10,445 nucleotides of DNA from Campylobacterota bacterium (lineage in GTDB: Bacteria > Campylobacterota > Campylobacteria > Campylobacterales > Sulfurovaceae), in contig JAHZJZ010000224.1 of NCBI GenBank assembly GCA_022600655.1, positions 1 through 10,445 of the forward strand. The letters are read 5' to 3'. Position numbers and translations under genes: made by a program. Positions 1 to 7,158 of this stretch are shown here, one piece after another; the first letter of the stretch is position 1, and each line of letters starts with the position of its first letter. Under the pieces are notes generated by a model. That model had not been told where the DNA came from and made no database searches. It worked only from the letters and a program-made list of their open reading frames with translations.

Positions 1-20
1 AAAATTTATAAACTATTTCC

Positions 21-91
21 GTAGCGTGGGCATTCCTGCCCACGAAAGATATTTATTGTAAGTTCATCGTGGGCAGGAATGCCCACGCTAC
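21..91. repeat. REPIN: inverted pair of GTAG-type REP palindromes
   Basis: Two 24-bp units, 21-44 (plus) and 68-91 (minus), are perfect inverted copies separated by a 23-nt spacer. Each unit is GTAG followed by an 8-bp stem (CGTGGGCA / TGCCCACG) around a TTCC loop. A 5' GTAG tetranucleotide before a GC-rich palindrome is the signature of REP sequences handled by RAYT (Y1 HUH) transposases, and two inverted REPs make a REPIN. It is much richer in G+C than its surroundings. It begins 2 nt after the smpB stop codon, so the smpB mRNA would end in a strong hairpin that could protect its 3' end. There is no long T-run immediately after it on the minus strand, so I do not call it an intrinsic terminator. 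Confidence 0.8.
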
Positions 92-93
92 AG

Positions 94-552
94 CTATCGG
101 TAGTTTTTCATAGCCTGTTGAGCTTCACGAAGTTGCGTTCGTCGTTTAAGAGTCTCTCGTTTATCATGCAGGTTTTTACCTTTAGCAATAGCGATGCTTA
201 CTTTCACTAAGTTTTTTTTATTAAAATAGAGCATTAGTGGTACAATAGTGTTCCCATCTTTACTAACATTTTCAAAAAGTTTGTTAATCTCTTTTTTATG
301 TAACAGCAGTTTTCTAGGGCTTCTGGTATCACGAGAGTAGTTTACATTGGTCGTCTCTAGGTGAGCTATATGGGCATTCATAAGATGGAGTTCACCTTTG
401 ATAAAACGACAAAAGGCATCATTTAGATTGGCTCGTTTGGCTCGAAGGGCTTTTACTTCAGCCCCTTGCAGGACAATTCCTGCTTCAAACTTCTCAAGTA
501 TCTCATAGTCATGATAGGCTTTTTTATTTTTGGCAATTAAATTTACAGACAT
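94..552 (-). CDS. smpB: SsrA (tmRNA)-binding protein SmpB
   Basis: SmpB binds tmRNA, delivers it to stalled ribosomes and lets its tail read the empty mRNA channel in trans-translation, so that the nascent chain is tagged for proteolysis (family knowledge). The 152-aa length is normal. Visible family signatures are the N-terminal KKAYHDYEILEKFEAGIVL stretch (10-28) leading to QGAEVKALR, the RDTRSPRKLLLHKKEI block (74-89), and GKNLHDKR (125-132), which carries the conserved Gly/His/Asp-Lys-Arg residues. These are followed by the lysine/arginine-rich tail that ends MKNYR. The ATG at 552 is the only start before the conserved N-terminus; its ribosome site is weak (A-rich). It lies 24 nt behind ispE, as in Helicobacter, and is probably co-transcribed with it. 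A REPIN follows the stop codon directly. Confidence 0.97.
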   Translation of the reverse strand: MSVNLIAKNKKAYHDYEILEKFEAGIVLQGAEVKALRAKRANLNDAFCRFIKGELHLMNAHIAHLETTNVNYSRDTRSPRKLLLHKKEINKLFENVSKDGNTIVPLMLYFNKKNLVKVSIAIAKGKNLHDKRETLKRRTQLREAQQAMKNYR

Positions 553-575
553 AATAATATTCTTTTTTTAATGCT

Positions 576-581
576 ATTATA
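576..581 (-). promoter_or_regulatory. possible smpB-proximal -10 box
   Basis: A perfect TATAAT on the minus strand overlaps the ispE stop codon and lies 24 nt from the smpB ATG, a suitable leader length. No good -35 is seen 16-18 nt upstream. In AT-rich DNA such a hexamer arises easily by chance, so it may only supplement read-through from ispE. Confidence 0.25.
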
Positions 582-1338
582 TCCTAAAAAAGCTACTACC
601 ACTACCAGAGAAGTACCAACCCTCTTGTGCTACCTCTTTTAGTTCAGGATAAGCAATAAGCGAAGCTTTATACAAATCATTTGCCTCAACAGCATCCACT
701 TGTGCCAAAACCTCTTTAGAACTTAACTTTTCCCACCCTTTAAATATGCTAGGTTCAATTTTATCTAACAGCTCTTTTTTAAAAGTCTTATAAACCAAAG
801 CTGTATCACAATGAATAGTAGGGGTATAAAGCTCTATCTCAAAGGCTTCATCTTCAAATGGCTCTACCACTTCACCAAACCCAGAGACATTAGCAGCATC
901 ATAATCATAAACAAAAAATGGAATATCAGCACCCACTTTTGAGCCTATTTGAGCCAGTGTTGGGGTATCAATGCCCAGTTTACACACCTCATTAAAAAGA
1001 CGCATAAACGCAGCAGCATCAGAGCTACCTCCACCTAGACCTGCACCTGATGGGATGTTTTTTTGAATCACTACTTTATGGTATTTGAAAAAGTCAGTGA
1101 GAATGCACTCATCCATATGATTACGAATTGCTTGGTAGACTTTATAGATAGTATTCTCTTCCACTGCTACATCACCACAGCCCTCAATAGTAAAGTGTTC
1201 ACACTTCGCTGGTTCAAACGAGATGGTATCGTAAAGATGAGGTACTTTTACAAAACGAGAGAGTAGCGTATGGTAGCCATTTTTGTGTCCCGTTATTTTT
1301 AGAAAGGTGTTTATTTTAGCGTGGGCTTTTATGGTCAT
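577..1338 (-). CDS. ispE: 4-diphosphocytidyl-2-C-methyl-D-erythritol kinase
   Basis: IspE is a cytosolic GHMP-family kinase. It phosphorylates the 2-hydroxyl of CDP-methylerythritol in the non-mevalonate (MEP) route to isoprenoids. The 253-aa sequence shows the three GHMP motifs: the N-terminal AKIN (7-10) with the candidate catalytic Lys8 followed by LKITG..NGYHTL, the glycine-rich ATP loop PSGAGLGGGSSDAA (96-109), and the C-terminal FSGSGSSFF (243-251). GADIPFF (136-142) carries Asp138, the counterpart of the catalytic aspartate. The length is slightly below the E. coli enzyme (283 aa), as is common in Campylobacterota. The ATG at 1338 has AAGGA about 7 nt upstream. It sits between the DUF4143 ATPase (61-nt gap) and smpB (24-nt gap); the ispE-smpB pair is conserved in Helicobacter and relatives. 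Confidence 0.96.
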   Translation of the reverse strand: MTIKAHAKINTFLKITGHKNGYHTLLSRFVKVPHLYDTISFEPAKCEHFTIEGCGDVAVEENTIYKVYQAIRNHMDECILTDFFKYHKVVIQKNIPSGAGLGGGSSDAAAFMRLFNEVCKLGIDTPTLAQIGSKVGADIPFFVYDYDAANVSGFGEVVEPFEDEAFEIELYTPTIHCDTALVYKTFKKELLDKIEPSIFKGWEKLSSKEVLAQVDAVEANDLYKASLIAYPELKEVAQEGWYFSGSGSSFFRI

Positions 1339-1399
1339 AAATTTTCCTTTAATTTTATAGATTTAGAGAAGTTAGGTTAATAAGTATTTTGCAAGAAGT

Positions 1400-2587
1400 C
1401 TAATAGACAAACCCAAACAACCAAAGAGGAATCTTGTTTTCGATGCCTATTTCTATGTTATCTGAGACAATAAATCCATTTTTTACCTCTTTAATCTGTT
1501 TCTGACTTTTTCCTCTGCCACCCACTTCAAAAGTGAACTCTTCATCAATGGTAAAATCACCACTTTTGGGGTAACTTAAACGATGTTCATAAGCAAGTTG
1601 AGAAGCAAAAAAGGTCTCACGAATGGTTCCCTCTTTAGGTTGGTTACAGAAGATGGAAAAAAGGTTGGTATTGTCCAAATAGAGCTTTTCAGGTTTAGAG
1701 ATAATACTTACACCATTAGATTTGGCTCCCAATATACGAATTAACCCAGCAGCTTGTAAAATACCCAAATACTTGTAGAGGGTCTTTTGATTAAGCTCAA
1801 CAGCTCCACAGAGTTTGCTAATGTTTACATCAAAGGGTTCACTTTGGCAGAGCATCACCATCATCTTTTGCAGAGCATTGATTTTATCATAATCTATGCT
1901 ATAGATAGCCGGTAAGTCAGTGGTGAGTACCTGCGTTGTCGCAGTGAGGAGTTTTTGTAAATAGTTCTCTTTACCATCTCTGTAGAATGGATAAGCACCA
2001 TACCTTAGATACGCTTCAAAATAGGCTAATGGTTTAACTTGGCTAACAATATCAATAGCAATTTCAGTATGACTGTTAAGTAGGGTTTCTAATGGAATAC
2101 TGTTGAGTGTTATACCATTCTCTAGTTCCAAAAATTCACGAAATGAGAGTGTGGGCAGTCTGTAAATAACTGCTCGTCTACTTAAATCAGCTTTGGCATG
2201 ATTTATGGCTACGGCATTAGAGCCTGTAAAGATAACTTGTAGTGAAAAAAAACTATCATAAATGAGTTTGAGGTCAGTTTCAAAGTTTTTAATCTTGTGT
2301 ATCTCATCAATGATTAAAACCTCTCCCCCAATTTTTTGAAATTCATTGGCAATTTGAAAAAGCCCTTGCTCTTGGACTAAAGGGTGGTCAGAGATAAGAT
2401 AGAGTGTTTTTCTCCTTTTAACCTCTTGAAGATATTGTAGCAGTAGGGTAGTTTTTCCAGCTCCTCTTGCCCCTAAAATCCCAATTAGTTGTTCACTAAA
2501 ATCTATTTTATTATAGAGAAATCGTCTGTATTTGGGAGTAGGTTGTGTCTTAATCTGGTTAGAGAGTAGAGAGAGTTGAGTAAGCAT
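1400..2587 (-). CDS. AAA-type ATPase with C-terminal DUF4143 domain
   Basis: This is a predicted ATPase of the AAA_14/DUF4143 family, whose biological role is poorly defined. In a 395-aa product started at the ATG at 2587, there is a Walker A GARGAGKT (39-46), a Walker B EVLIIDEIHK (89-98), a sensor strand VIFTGSNA (118-125) and the family-typical SRRAVIYRLPTLSFREFLEL (136-155). A winged-helix-like region follows (about 250-290), then the C-terminal DUF4143 signature: FEVGG with QKQIKEVKNGFIVSD, ending in PLWLFGF. I prefer ATG 2587 over an upstream TTG (2599) because GGAG lies 6 nt before the ATG and inside the longer reading. It sits between truB and ispE, where Campylobacter relatives have csrA, so it is probably an accessory insertion into a housekeeping operon. 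All motifs look intact; the substrate is unknown. Confidence 0.9.
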   Translation of the reverse strand: MLTQLSLLSNQIKTQPTPKYRRFLYNKIDFSEQLIGILGARGAGKTTLLLQYLQEVKRRKTLYLISDHPLVQEQGLFQIANEFQKIGGEVLIIDEIHKIKNFETDLKLIYDSFFSLQVIFTGSNAVAINHAKADLSRRAVIYRLPTLSFREFLELENGITLNSIPLETLLNSHTEIAIDIVSQVKPLAYFEAYLRYGAYPFYRDGKENYLQKLLTATTQVLTTDLPAIYSIDYDKINALQKMMVMLCQSEPFDVNISKLCGAVELNQKTLYKYLGILQAAGLIRILGAKSNGVSIISKPEKLYLDNTNLFSIFCNQPKEGTIRETFFASQLAYEHRLSYPKSGDFTIDEEFTFEVGGRGKSQKQIKEVKNGFIVSDNIEIGIENKIPLWLFGFVY

Positions 2588-2634
2588 TTTGTACTCCAAT
2601 ACTAAATTTTATAGTTATATTTTGTATTCTAATA
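2586..2634 (-). repeat. 16-bp direct repeat in the ATPase leader
   Basis: The unit ATTTTGTAYTCYAATA (plus-strand reading) occurs at 2586-2601 and 2619-2634, matching at 14 of 16 positions with a 33-bp period, about three helical turns. The start-proximal copy covers the ribosome-binding site (GGAG) and the first bases of the ATPase start codon. It could be an operator or an RNA-level control site. It could also be a chance duplication in AT-rich DNA. Confidence 0.5.
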
Positions 2635-2642
2635 TAAAATAT

Positions 2643-2648
2643 ATTATA
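2643..2648 (-). promoter_or_regulatory. candidate internal -10 box for the DUF4143 ATPase
   Basis: Reading on the minus strand, TATAAT lies just past the truB stop codon in a 72-nt AT-rich gap, unusual in an otherwise tight operon. It would give a leader of about 50 nt that contains both copies of the 16-bp repeat. No clear -35 is visible. Confidence 0.3.
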
Positions 2649-2659
2649 GGTCTCTTATA

Positions 2660-3478
2660 CTATTTCTCCATTCGATTCAATTTATACTTAACCTCACCCT
2701 CTTTTATCTCAATAATTGAAAAAAAGTTTGTGGTCTCTACCCAATATTCGCCATCCTCTTTTGTCTCAAAGTAGTCGATAGTAAGTTTTTTACCCAGTTC
2801 CATATATTCAGGGTCACCTGTATAGATATTTGGAGGGATTTTAAGATACTTTAGTGGGTTAAGAGCTTTTTCATCTTCATAATGAAATGCTCCCTCATAG
2901 AGTCTTTTTAGGCTAGAGAGTGTGGCATCGACACCTAATTTATCGGCAACTATTGCTCCTAAAGAGCGAATATAGGTACCCTCTAAAACTACAGCTTCAA
3001 AGTGAATAAAGGGGTGGTTGTATCGTACCAATTGAATATCATAAATAGTAGAGGTAATCTTTTTTAGCTCTACCTCTTTGCCCTCTCGTGCTAAATCATA
3101 AGCTCTTTTCCCATTGATTTTTTTGGCAGAAAATTTAGGTGGGTAGTAGGTGAGTTCACCTCTTAGTGATTCTAAGGCTTGGTATATTTCGTTGATGGTT
3201 AGTTCAGGTGTATCTTTAATAGAGTCTACATTTTCGATGTCAAGACTTTGTGAGTTTGCACCTAACCAAAGTGTGGCAGCGTAAGCTTTGGGTGTTTTTT
3301 TGAGGTATTGAAACAGTTTTGGGTATTGACCTGTAGCGACAATGAGGCAACCTGTGGCAAAAGGGTCAAGTGTACCTGAAAAACCTACTTTTTTAGTGTT
3401 GTATTTTCTTTTTACATAACCCATATAGCCGTTTGATGAACGGAATATTGGCTTGTTTACTACAAATAATCTATTCAT
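2660..3478 (-). CDS. truB: tRNA pseudouridine(55) synthase TruB
   Basis: TruB converts uridine 55 in the T-loop of almost all elongator tRNAs to pseudouridine and also helps tRNA fold. The 272-aa protein begins with the family opening LFVVNKP. It carries the catalytic-loop motif GFSGTLDPFATGCL (32-45) with the nucleophile Asp38, then KKINGKRAYDLAREG, and VLEGTYIRSLG, the TruB version of the conserved GTYIRSL motif. The C-terminal part (after about 210) is the less conserved PUA-like region and is short, as in other Campylobacterota. The ATG at 3478 follows the helicase stop codon without a single spacer base (TAAATG). No clear Shine-Dalgarno sequence is visible, so translational coupling to the helicase gene is likely. 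The truB-ispE-smpB neighbourhood supports the assignment. Confidence 0.96.
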   Translation of the reverse strand: MNRLFVVNKPIFRSSNGYMGYVKRKYNTKKVGFSGTLDPFATGCLIVATGQYPKLFQYLKKTPKAYAATLWLGANSQSLDIENVDSIKDTPELTINEIYQALESLRGELTYYPPKFSAKKINGKRAYDLAREGKEVELKKITSTIYDIQLVRYNHPFIHFEAVVLEGTYIRSLGAIVADKLGVDATLSSLKRLYEGAFHYEDEKALNPLKYLKIPPNIYTGDPEYMELGKKLTIDYFETKEDGEYWVETTNFFSIIEIKEGEVKYKLNRMEK

Positions 3479-5545
3479 TTAAACCGACTGTACAAATGAG
3501 CTAAGAATCTCTTTTTTATTGCCACCAAAGTTAATCCTTAGTTTATATTCTCGTCCTGATTTGGTAGAGCTTTGAACACGTCCTATGCCAAAGATTTTAT
3601 GTTTGACAAGGTCACCTTTTTTAAACTCTGAACTTTTAGTGATTTTTAGACTGGTATCACTAATCAGTCCTGCTTCTCCAAGGAAACGGCTTTTATTGAT
3701 ACGTTTTCTTTGACCTTTATAGAAACGGCTATCGACATAACAGAGTGTTAAATCAGATTTGGCTCGGGTAATGGCTACGTAGCCTAATCGTCGCTCCTCC
3801 TCCATATTACATCCATCACCTAGCAGTGGAAAGAACTCCTCTTCAAGCCCAATGACATAGAGATGCTCAAACTCTAACCCTTTAGAGGCGTGAATACTCA
3901 TAATGGTAATGGCATTTTCATCGACTTGGTCTTGTTCACTCTGCAAAGAGATTTCATTTAAAAAGCTATCGAGCGTTAAATCAGGGTTTTTAATGATTGA
4001 CTCTCTAAAATATCCGTAAAACTCATCGATATTGAGTAGCCTATCTTCCCCATCGACCATGGCTCCATAGAATTTTTTAAGAGCAATGATATCTTCAAAA
4101 AGGCTTATAAAGTTATGCATTGAGCCTTTGGCTTCTTCTTGTAGTGTATTAATGGCTTTGGTGAACTCTTTTAGGGAGTTGGCAGCTTTTTTAGAGACAA
4201 TGGTCGCTAACTCTTCAGCACTTTTGGAATCTAATAGAGAAAAGAGTGAGCTTTGGTTTTGAAAAGCAGCTTTTTTGAGTTTGTCAACGGAGACCTTTCC
4301 AATAGCTCTTTTGGGTTTGTTAATAATACGCTCTAAAGAGAAATCATCATGAGGGTTGGCAAAAACTCTAAAGTAGGAGATTATATCTTTAATCTCAGCT
4401 CTGTCGTAGAAACGCATTCCTCCAAGAAGTTTAAACCCTAGACCCTCTTTGGTAAAGCCCTCTTCAAGTGAACGTGAAAGGGCATTAATACGATAAAGAA
4501 CAGCAATCTCATTAGACTCTACTCCTCTTGAGAGTAGCTCTTTTACCTCTCTAGCAATACCTCTTGCCTCTAAAGACTCATCTAAAGAGTGACGCAGTTT
4601 AATCGCTTTGCCATCACCTTTGTGTGAGGTAAGTTTTTTACCAATACGTTGATTGTTATGTTCTATAAGCTCATTGGCAGCTTTAAGTATGGGGGTAGTA
4701 GAACGGTAGTTGGTCTCTAGTTTAACTGTTTTGGTGTTTTTAAATCGGCTAGAGAACTCTAAGATGTTACGAATATTTGCCCCACGCCATCCGTAGATAC
4801 TCTGGTCATCATCTCCAACGACACAGAGATTTTGGTGTTCAGAAGAGAGTAGTTCTAAGAGTTGAAACTGTAGTTCATTGGTATCTTGGTACTCATCAAC
4901 CATGATATATTGGTAACGCTTTGAGGTCTCAACTCTTAGTTCATTGTTATCTTCTAATATCTGATAGGTTAGCATCAGTAGGTCATCAAAATCAACCAGA
5001 TTATTTTCAACAATCTCTTTTTGATAATCATAATAGATAGTAGCAATTTTTTTATAATCAGGAAGTTCAGCTTTCTCTATAATCTCTTCTGCAGAGAGTA
5101 GGGTATTTTTATATTTCGAAATCTCTGAGGTGATAAAAGAGATGTTTAGGTCTATGCTATGCTCTTTGGCGATACGTTTTATGATACGTTTTTTATCATC
5201 GCTGTCAATAATCACAAAGTTGTTGGCTCGTCCTAGTTTCTCTATATGAAATTTTAAAAAGAGAAGTCCAAACTTGTGAAAGGTGCAGAGCAGAGGCATG
5301 GATGAGGTGTGATGGTTAATGAGTGCATTGGCACGTTCTCTCATCTCTTTGGCAGCTTTATTGGTAAAAGTTAATGTCAGTGTATTTTGTGGATCAATCC
5401 CTACTTCACCTATAAGGTAGGCTAATCTTGTAGTAAGTGTTTTAGTTTTTCCACTCCCTGCCCCAGCCAAAATAAGGAGCGGTCCATCAATATGAGTGGC
5501 AGCCTCTTGCTGTGCTTCATTTAGATTGTTTAGTACTTGATTCAT
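3479..5545 (-). CDS. uvrD: UvrD/PcrA/Rep-type ATP-dependent DNA helicase (SF1A)
   Basis: This is a 3'-5' superfamily 1A DNA helicase of 688 aa, expected to act in nucleotide excision repair, replication restart or removal of transcription blocks. All helicase motifs are visible: the Q-motif region LNEAQQEAA (8-16), Walker A AGAGSGKT (27-34), Walker B VDEYQDT (216-222), motif III VGDDDQSIYGWRGA (243-256), motif IV LETNYRS (276-282), motif V IMSIHASKGLEFEH (from 548) and motif VI EEERRLGYVAITRAK (582-596). The last 45 residues (KGDLVKHKIFGIGRV at about 643-657) form the small C-terminal Tudor-like domain found in PcrA/UvrD, which contacts RNA polymerase in studied members. The ATG at 5545 has an AGAG site about 5 nt upstream. 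It is the first gene of the truB-ispE-smpB run. UvrD, PcrA and Rep cannot be separated by eye. Confidence 0.95.
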   Translation of the reverse strand: MNQVLNNLNEAQQEAATHIDGPLLILAGAGSGKTKTLTTRLAYLIGEVGIDPQNTLTLTFTNKAAKEMRERANALINHHTSSMPLLCTFHKFGLLFLKFHIEKLGRANNFVIIDSDDKKRIIKRIAKEHSIDLNISFITSEISKYKNTLLSAEEIIEKAELPDYKKIATIYYDYQKEIVENNLVDFDDLLMLTYQILEDNNELRVETSKRYQYIMVDEYQDTNELQFQLLELLSSEHQNLCVVGDDDQSIYGWRGANIRNILEFSSRFKNTKTVKLETNYRSTTPILKAANELIEHNNQRIGKKLTSHKGDGKAIKLRHSLDESLEARGIAREVKELLSRGVESNEIAVLYRINALSRSLEEGFTKEGLGFKLLGGMRFYDRAEIKDIISYFRVFANPHDDFSLERIINKPKRAIGKVSVDKLKKAAFQNQSSLFSLLDSKSAEELATIVSKKAANSLKEFTKAINTLQEEAKGSMHNFISLFEDIIALKKFYGAMVDGEDRLLNIDEFYGYFRESIIKNPDLTLDSFLNEISLQSEQDQVDENAITIMSIHASKGLEFEHLYVIGLEEEFFPLLGDGCNMEEERRLGYVAITRAKSDLTLCYVDSRFYKGQRKRINKSRFLGEAGLISDTSLKITKSSEFKKGDLVKHKIFGIGRVQSSTKSGREYKLRINFGGNKKEILSSFVQSV

Positions 5546-5575
5546 AACTACTCTTGTTGCTTCTTAATTTTCTTT

Positions 5576-5604
5576 ATTATACCCATAAATCTATATGATG
5601 TAAC
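5576..5604 (-). promoter_or_regulatory. predicted sigma-70-type promoter of the helicase-truB operon
   Basis: Reading on the minus strand, GTTACA (5604-5599) lies exactly 17 nt before a perfect TATAAT (5581-5576), preceded by GGG. The -35 matches TTGACA at four of six positions. Transcription would start near 5569, giving a leader of about 24 nt before the helicase ATG at 5545. It lies in the 260-nt divergent region shared with the LysR gene. Confidence 0.5.
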
Positions 5605-5760
5605 TATTTTGCAACATTTTTTAAGCATATGGGAGTACTCTCTGTTAACGTTCAAACAATATATTGGTAGATATTTTACTGTATTAGTAACATTTAGACT
5701 CTTTTATAATAATTACTTATAAAATACAGAATATTTGCAAAACTTATAAAGAATTTTAAA

Positions 5761-5805
5761 TATAATTTGATATAATGATTGTAATTAATTATATAAGGGT
5801 AGGTA
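5761..5805 (+). promoter_or_regulatory. lysR proximal promoter and ribosome-binding site
   Basis: Two TATAAT hexamers (5761-5766 and 5771-5776) and a strong AAGGG (5795-5799), 6 nt before the ATG at 5806, precede the LysR gene. The second TATAAT would give a leader of about 23 nt. No convincing -35 is visible. Further upstream, TTATAA recurs at 5704, 5717 and 5744; LysR proteins often bind AT-rich T-N11-A sites in such divergent gaps, but I cannot define an operator. The rest of 5546-5805 shows no gene. Confidence 0.4.
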
Positions 5806-6708
5806 ATGTTAAAAGATTTTGTAAAGATGGAGACTTTTTTAACGGTTGCTAGAGAACGTAGTTTTTCAAAGGCATCAGCGAAGTTAGGGATATCCCAACC
5901 AGCAGTAACTCAGCAGATTAAGTATATCGAGAACTACTTAGAAGCTAAAGTTATAGATAGAAAAAAGAATGGTATTAGGCTTACTCCAGAGGGAGAAGAG
6001 CTTTATCGTGTGGTAACACGTTTAGAAAAGTCTATCAATAATCTTGAAAAAGATATATTAAAAATAATTAACAAAGAGATGACCTTTAGACTAGGAGCCT
6101 CTTTTACTATTGGTTCTTATGTTATCCCAGGAGAGTGTCTCAATACCATTAGTGAAAGTATTGGAAATGATGTTAATCTTAGTATCGATAACTCAGATAA
6201 AATCATACAAGGAATCAGAGACCGTAAGTTTGATGTTGGTTTAATTGAAGTACCTATTTTTGATGATGATTTAATCTATAGAGAGTGGTTTGATGATGAG
6301 TTGGTTATTGTCTCTAACTCTCCTCTACCAAAACTGCTTAGAACTGAAGAGCTGTATAACTTTAAATGGATTTGTAGAGAAGAGGGTTCTCATACGAGAA
6401 AACTCATCTCTGAAGTTTTTGAAGAGTTGGGTGTATCGTGTAAAAGCTTTAATGTTCTCTCTGAGGTGAGTAACACCACAGCATCACTGCAAAGTGTTAA
6501 AAGAGCCAATAAAGATAATGATGAACCAACCGTAACGGTTATCTCTAAACATGCTGTTGCTGATGAGGTGCATAAAGGAGAGTTATTTGAGTCTAGAATG
6601 TATGGATTTACAATGAGTCGAAAGTTTTACATTGTCTACTCTAAAGAGAATAAAAACAATGCATTTGTCGATAACGTAGTCAACTACATTATCTCAGGGA
6701 ACTGCTAA
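5806..6708 (+). CDS. LysR-type transcriptional regulator (CysL/YeiE-like)
   Basis: A 300-aa LysR-type regulator. The N-terminal winged helix-turn-helix (about 6-65) has the family core FLTVARERSFSKASAKLG followed by ISQPAVTQQIKYIE and then IRLTPEGEEL. A linker helix (about 70-92) leads into a periplasmic-binding-protein-like effector domain that opens with FRLGASFTIGSYVIPGE (94-110). This opening resembles the CysL/CbbR/YeiE branch, in which members sense metabolites of sulfur or carbon assimilation. That effector guess is inference. ATG 5806 has AAGGG at 6 nt. It is the only plus-strand gene in the window, divergent from the helicase gene and convergent with the SspB-like gene, 12 nt apart at their ends. 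Its natural target may be its own promoter region or a distant locus; nothing here fixes it. Confidence 0.9.
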   Translation: MLKDFVKMETFLTVARERSFSKASAKLGISQPAVTQQIKYIENYLEAKVIDRKKNGIRLTPEGEELYRVVTRLEKSINNLEKDILKIINKEMTFRLGASFTIGSYVIPGECLNTISESIGNDVNLSIDNSDKIIQGIRDRKFDVGLIEVPIFDDDLIYREWFDDELVIVSNSPLPKLLRTEELYNFKWICREEGSHTRKLISEVFEELGVSCKSFNVLSEVSNTTASLQSVKRANKDNDEPTVTVISKHAVADEVHKGELFESRMYGFTMSRKFYIVYSKENKNNAFVDNVVNYIISGNC

Positions 6709-6720
6709 TCTACGACTAAC

Positions 6721-7158
6721 CTACTTTTTCTTTTTAAGTAGTCTAGCATTTTCAGGGTTGTTGAGCAGAGCACTCATTGAGTCAATCTCTTCAACCTCTT
6801 CAGGAATAGAGGCAATATTAATTAAAATTGGATATTCACCTACGAAAATTTGCTTAATAGCTAAAAGAGGTATCTGTACTACTGCTCCAAAATTATCTGA
6901 GCCAAATCCTGCCTCAAATTCTAAAAAATCTTCATTTAGTGTAGCACTCTCAAAAGAGTAGTTGGCTAACATGAATAGTGTCACTTCAGGAAGCGATTTC
7001 TCTATTTCGTCAGGAAGCATTGGATTAAATGCTACATGATTTATCTCACATGCTACACCAAACTCTTGGTTAGATTGAAAAAGAAATTCAATGGTTTTAA
7101 AGATATGCTCTTGCATAAGCTCTTGAAAGGGTGGTTGTTGTAAGTTGTCTAAAGGCAT
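6721..7158 (-). CDS. SspB-like protein, candidate ClpXP adaptor
   Basis: A 145-aa protein with no obvious enzyme motif. By eye its core follows SspB, the adaptor that hands ssrA-tagged proteins to ClpXP. A helix (11-28, QELMQEHIFKTIEFLFQS) is followed by strands ending in VTLFMLANYSFESATLNEDF (59-78), then LEFEAGFGSDNFGAVVQIPLLAIKQIF (79-105). The last stretch matches the SspB pattern in which a strand with FGG-like turn residues is followed by a V-P-x-x-A-I strand and helix. A short acidic linker (EEVEEIDS, 120-127) then ends in ARLLKKKK, reminiscent of the ClpX-binding tail of SspB (ALRVVK in E. coli). The tail is much shorter than in E. coli. Its start overlaps the pabC-like gene by 10 nt, so it is co-translated with it. 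The function is inferred from pattern only. Confidence 0.55.
   Translation of the reverse strand: MPLDNLQQPPFQELMQEHIFKTIEFLFQSNQEFGVACEINHVAFNPMLPDEIEKSLPEVTLFMLANYSFESATLNEDFLEFEAGFGSDNFGAVVQIPLLAIKQIFVGEYPILINIASIPEEVEEIDSMSALLNNPENARLLKKKK

Noticed and set aside
21..91. The inverted repeat after smpB as a classic Rho-independent terminator or CRISPR remnant.
   Set aside because: No U-tract follows the stem, and the units are an inverted pair with an internal palindrome and a GTAG head. They are not spaced direct repeats.
1318..1328. A partial REP-like string (TAGCGTGGGC) near the ispE start.
   Set aside because: It covers only part of one REP arm, lacks the second arm of the palindrome, and is inside coding sequence (KAHA of IspE). 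The same applies to GTAGCGTGG near 10203 inside yidD.
5537..5722. A 61-codon plus-strand frame in the helicase/lysR divergent region.
   Set aside because: It begins with TTG inside the helicase gene, lacks a ribosome site, and translates AT-rich promoter DNA into a composition-driven hydrophobic peptide.
6721..6741. A 6-bp hairpin (CTACTT/AAGTAG) between the convergent lysR and SspB-like genes as a terminator.
   Set aside because: The stem is AT-rich and short, has no following T-run in the lysR direction, and arises from the lysine codons of the SspB-like tail.
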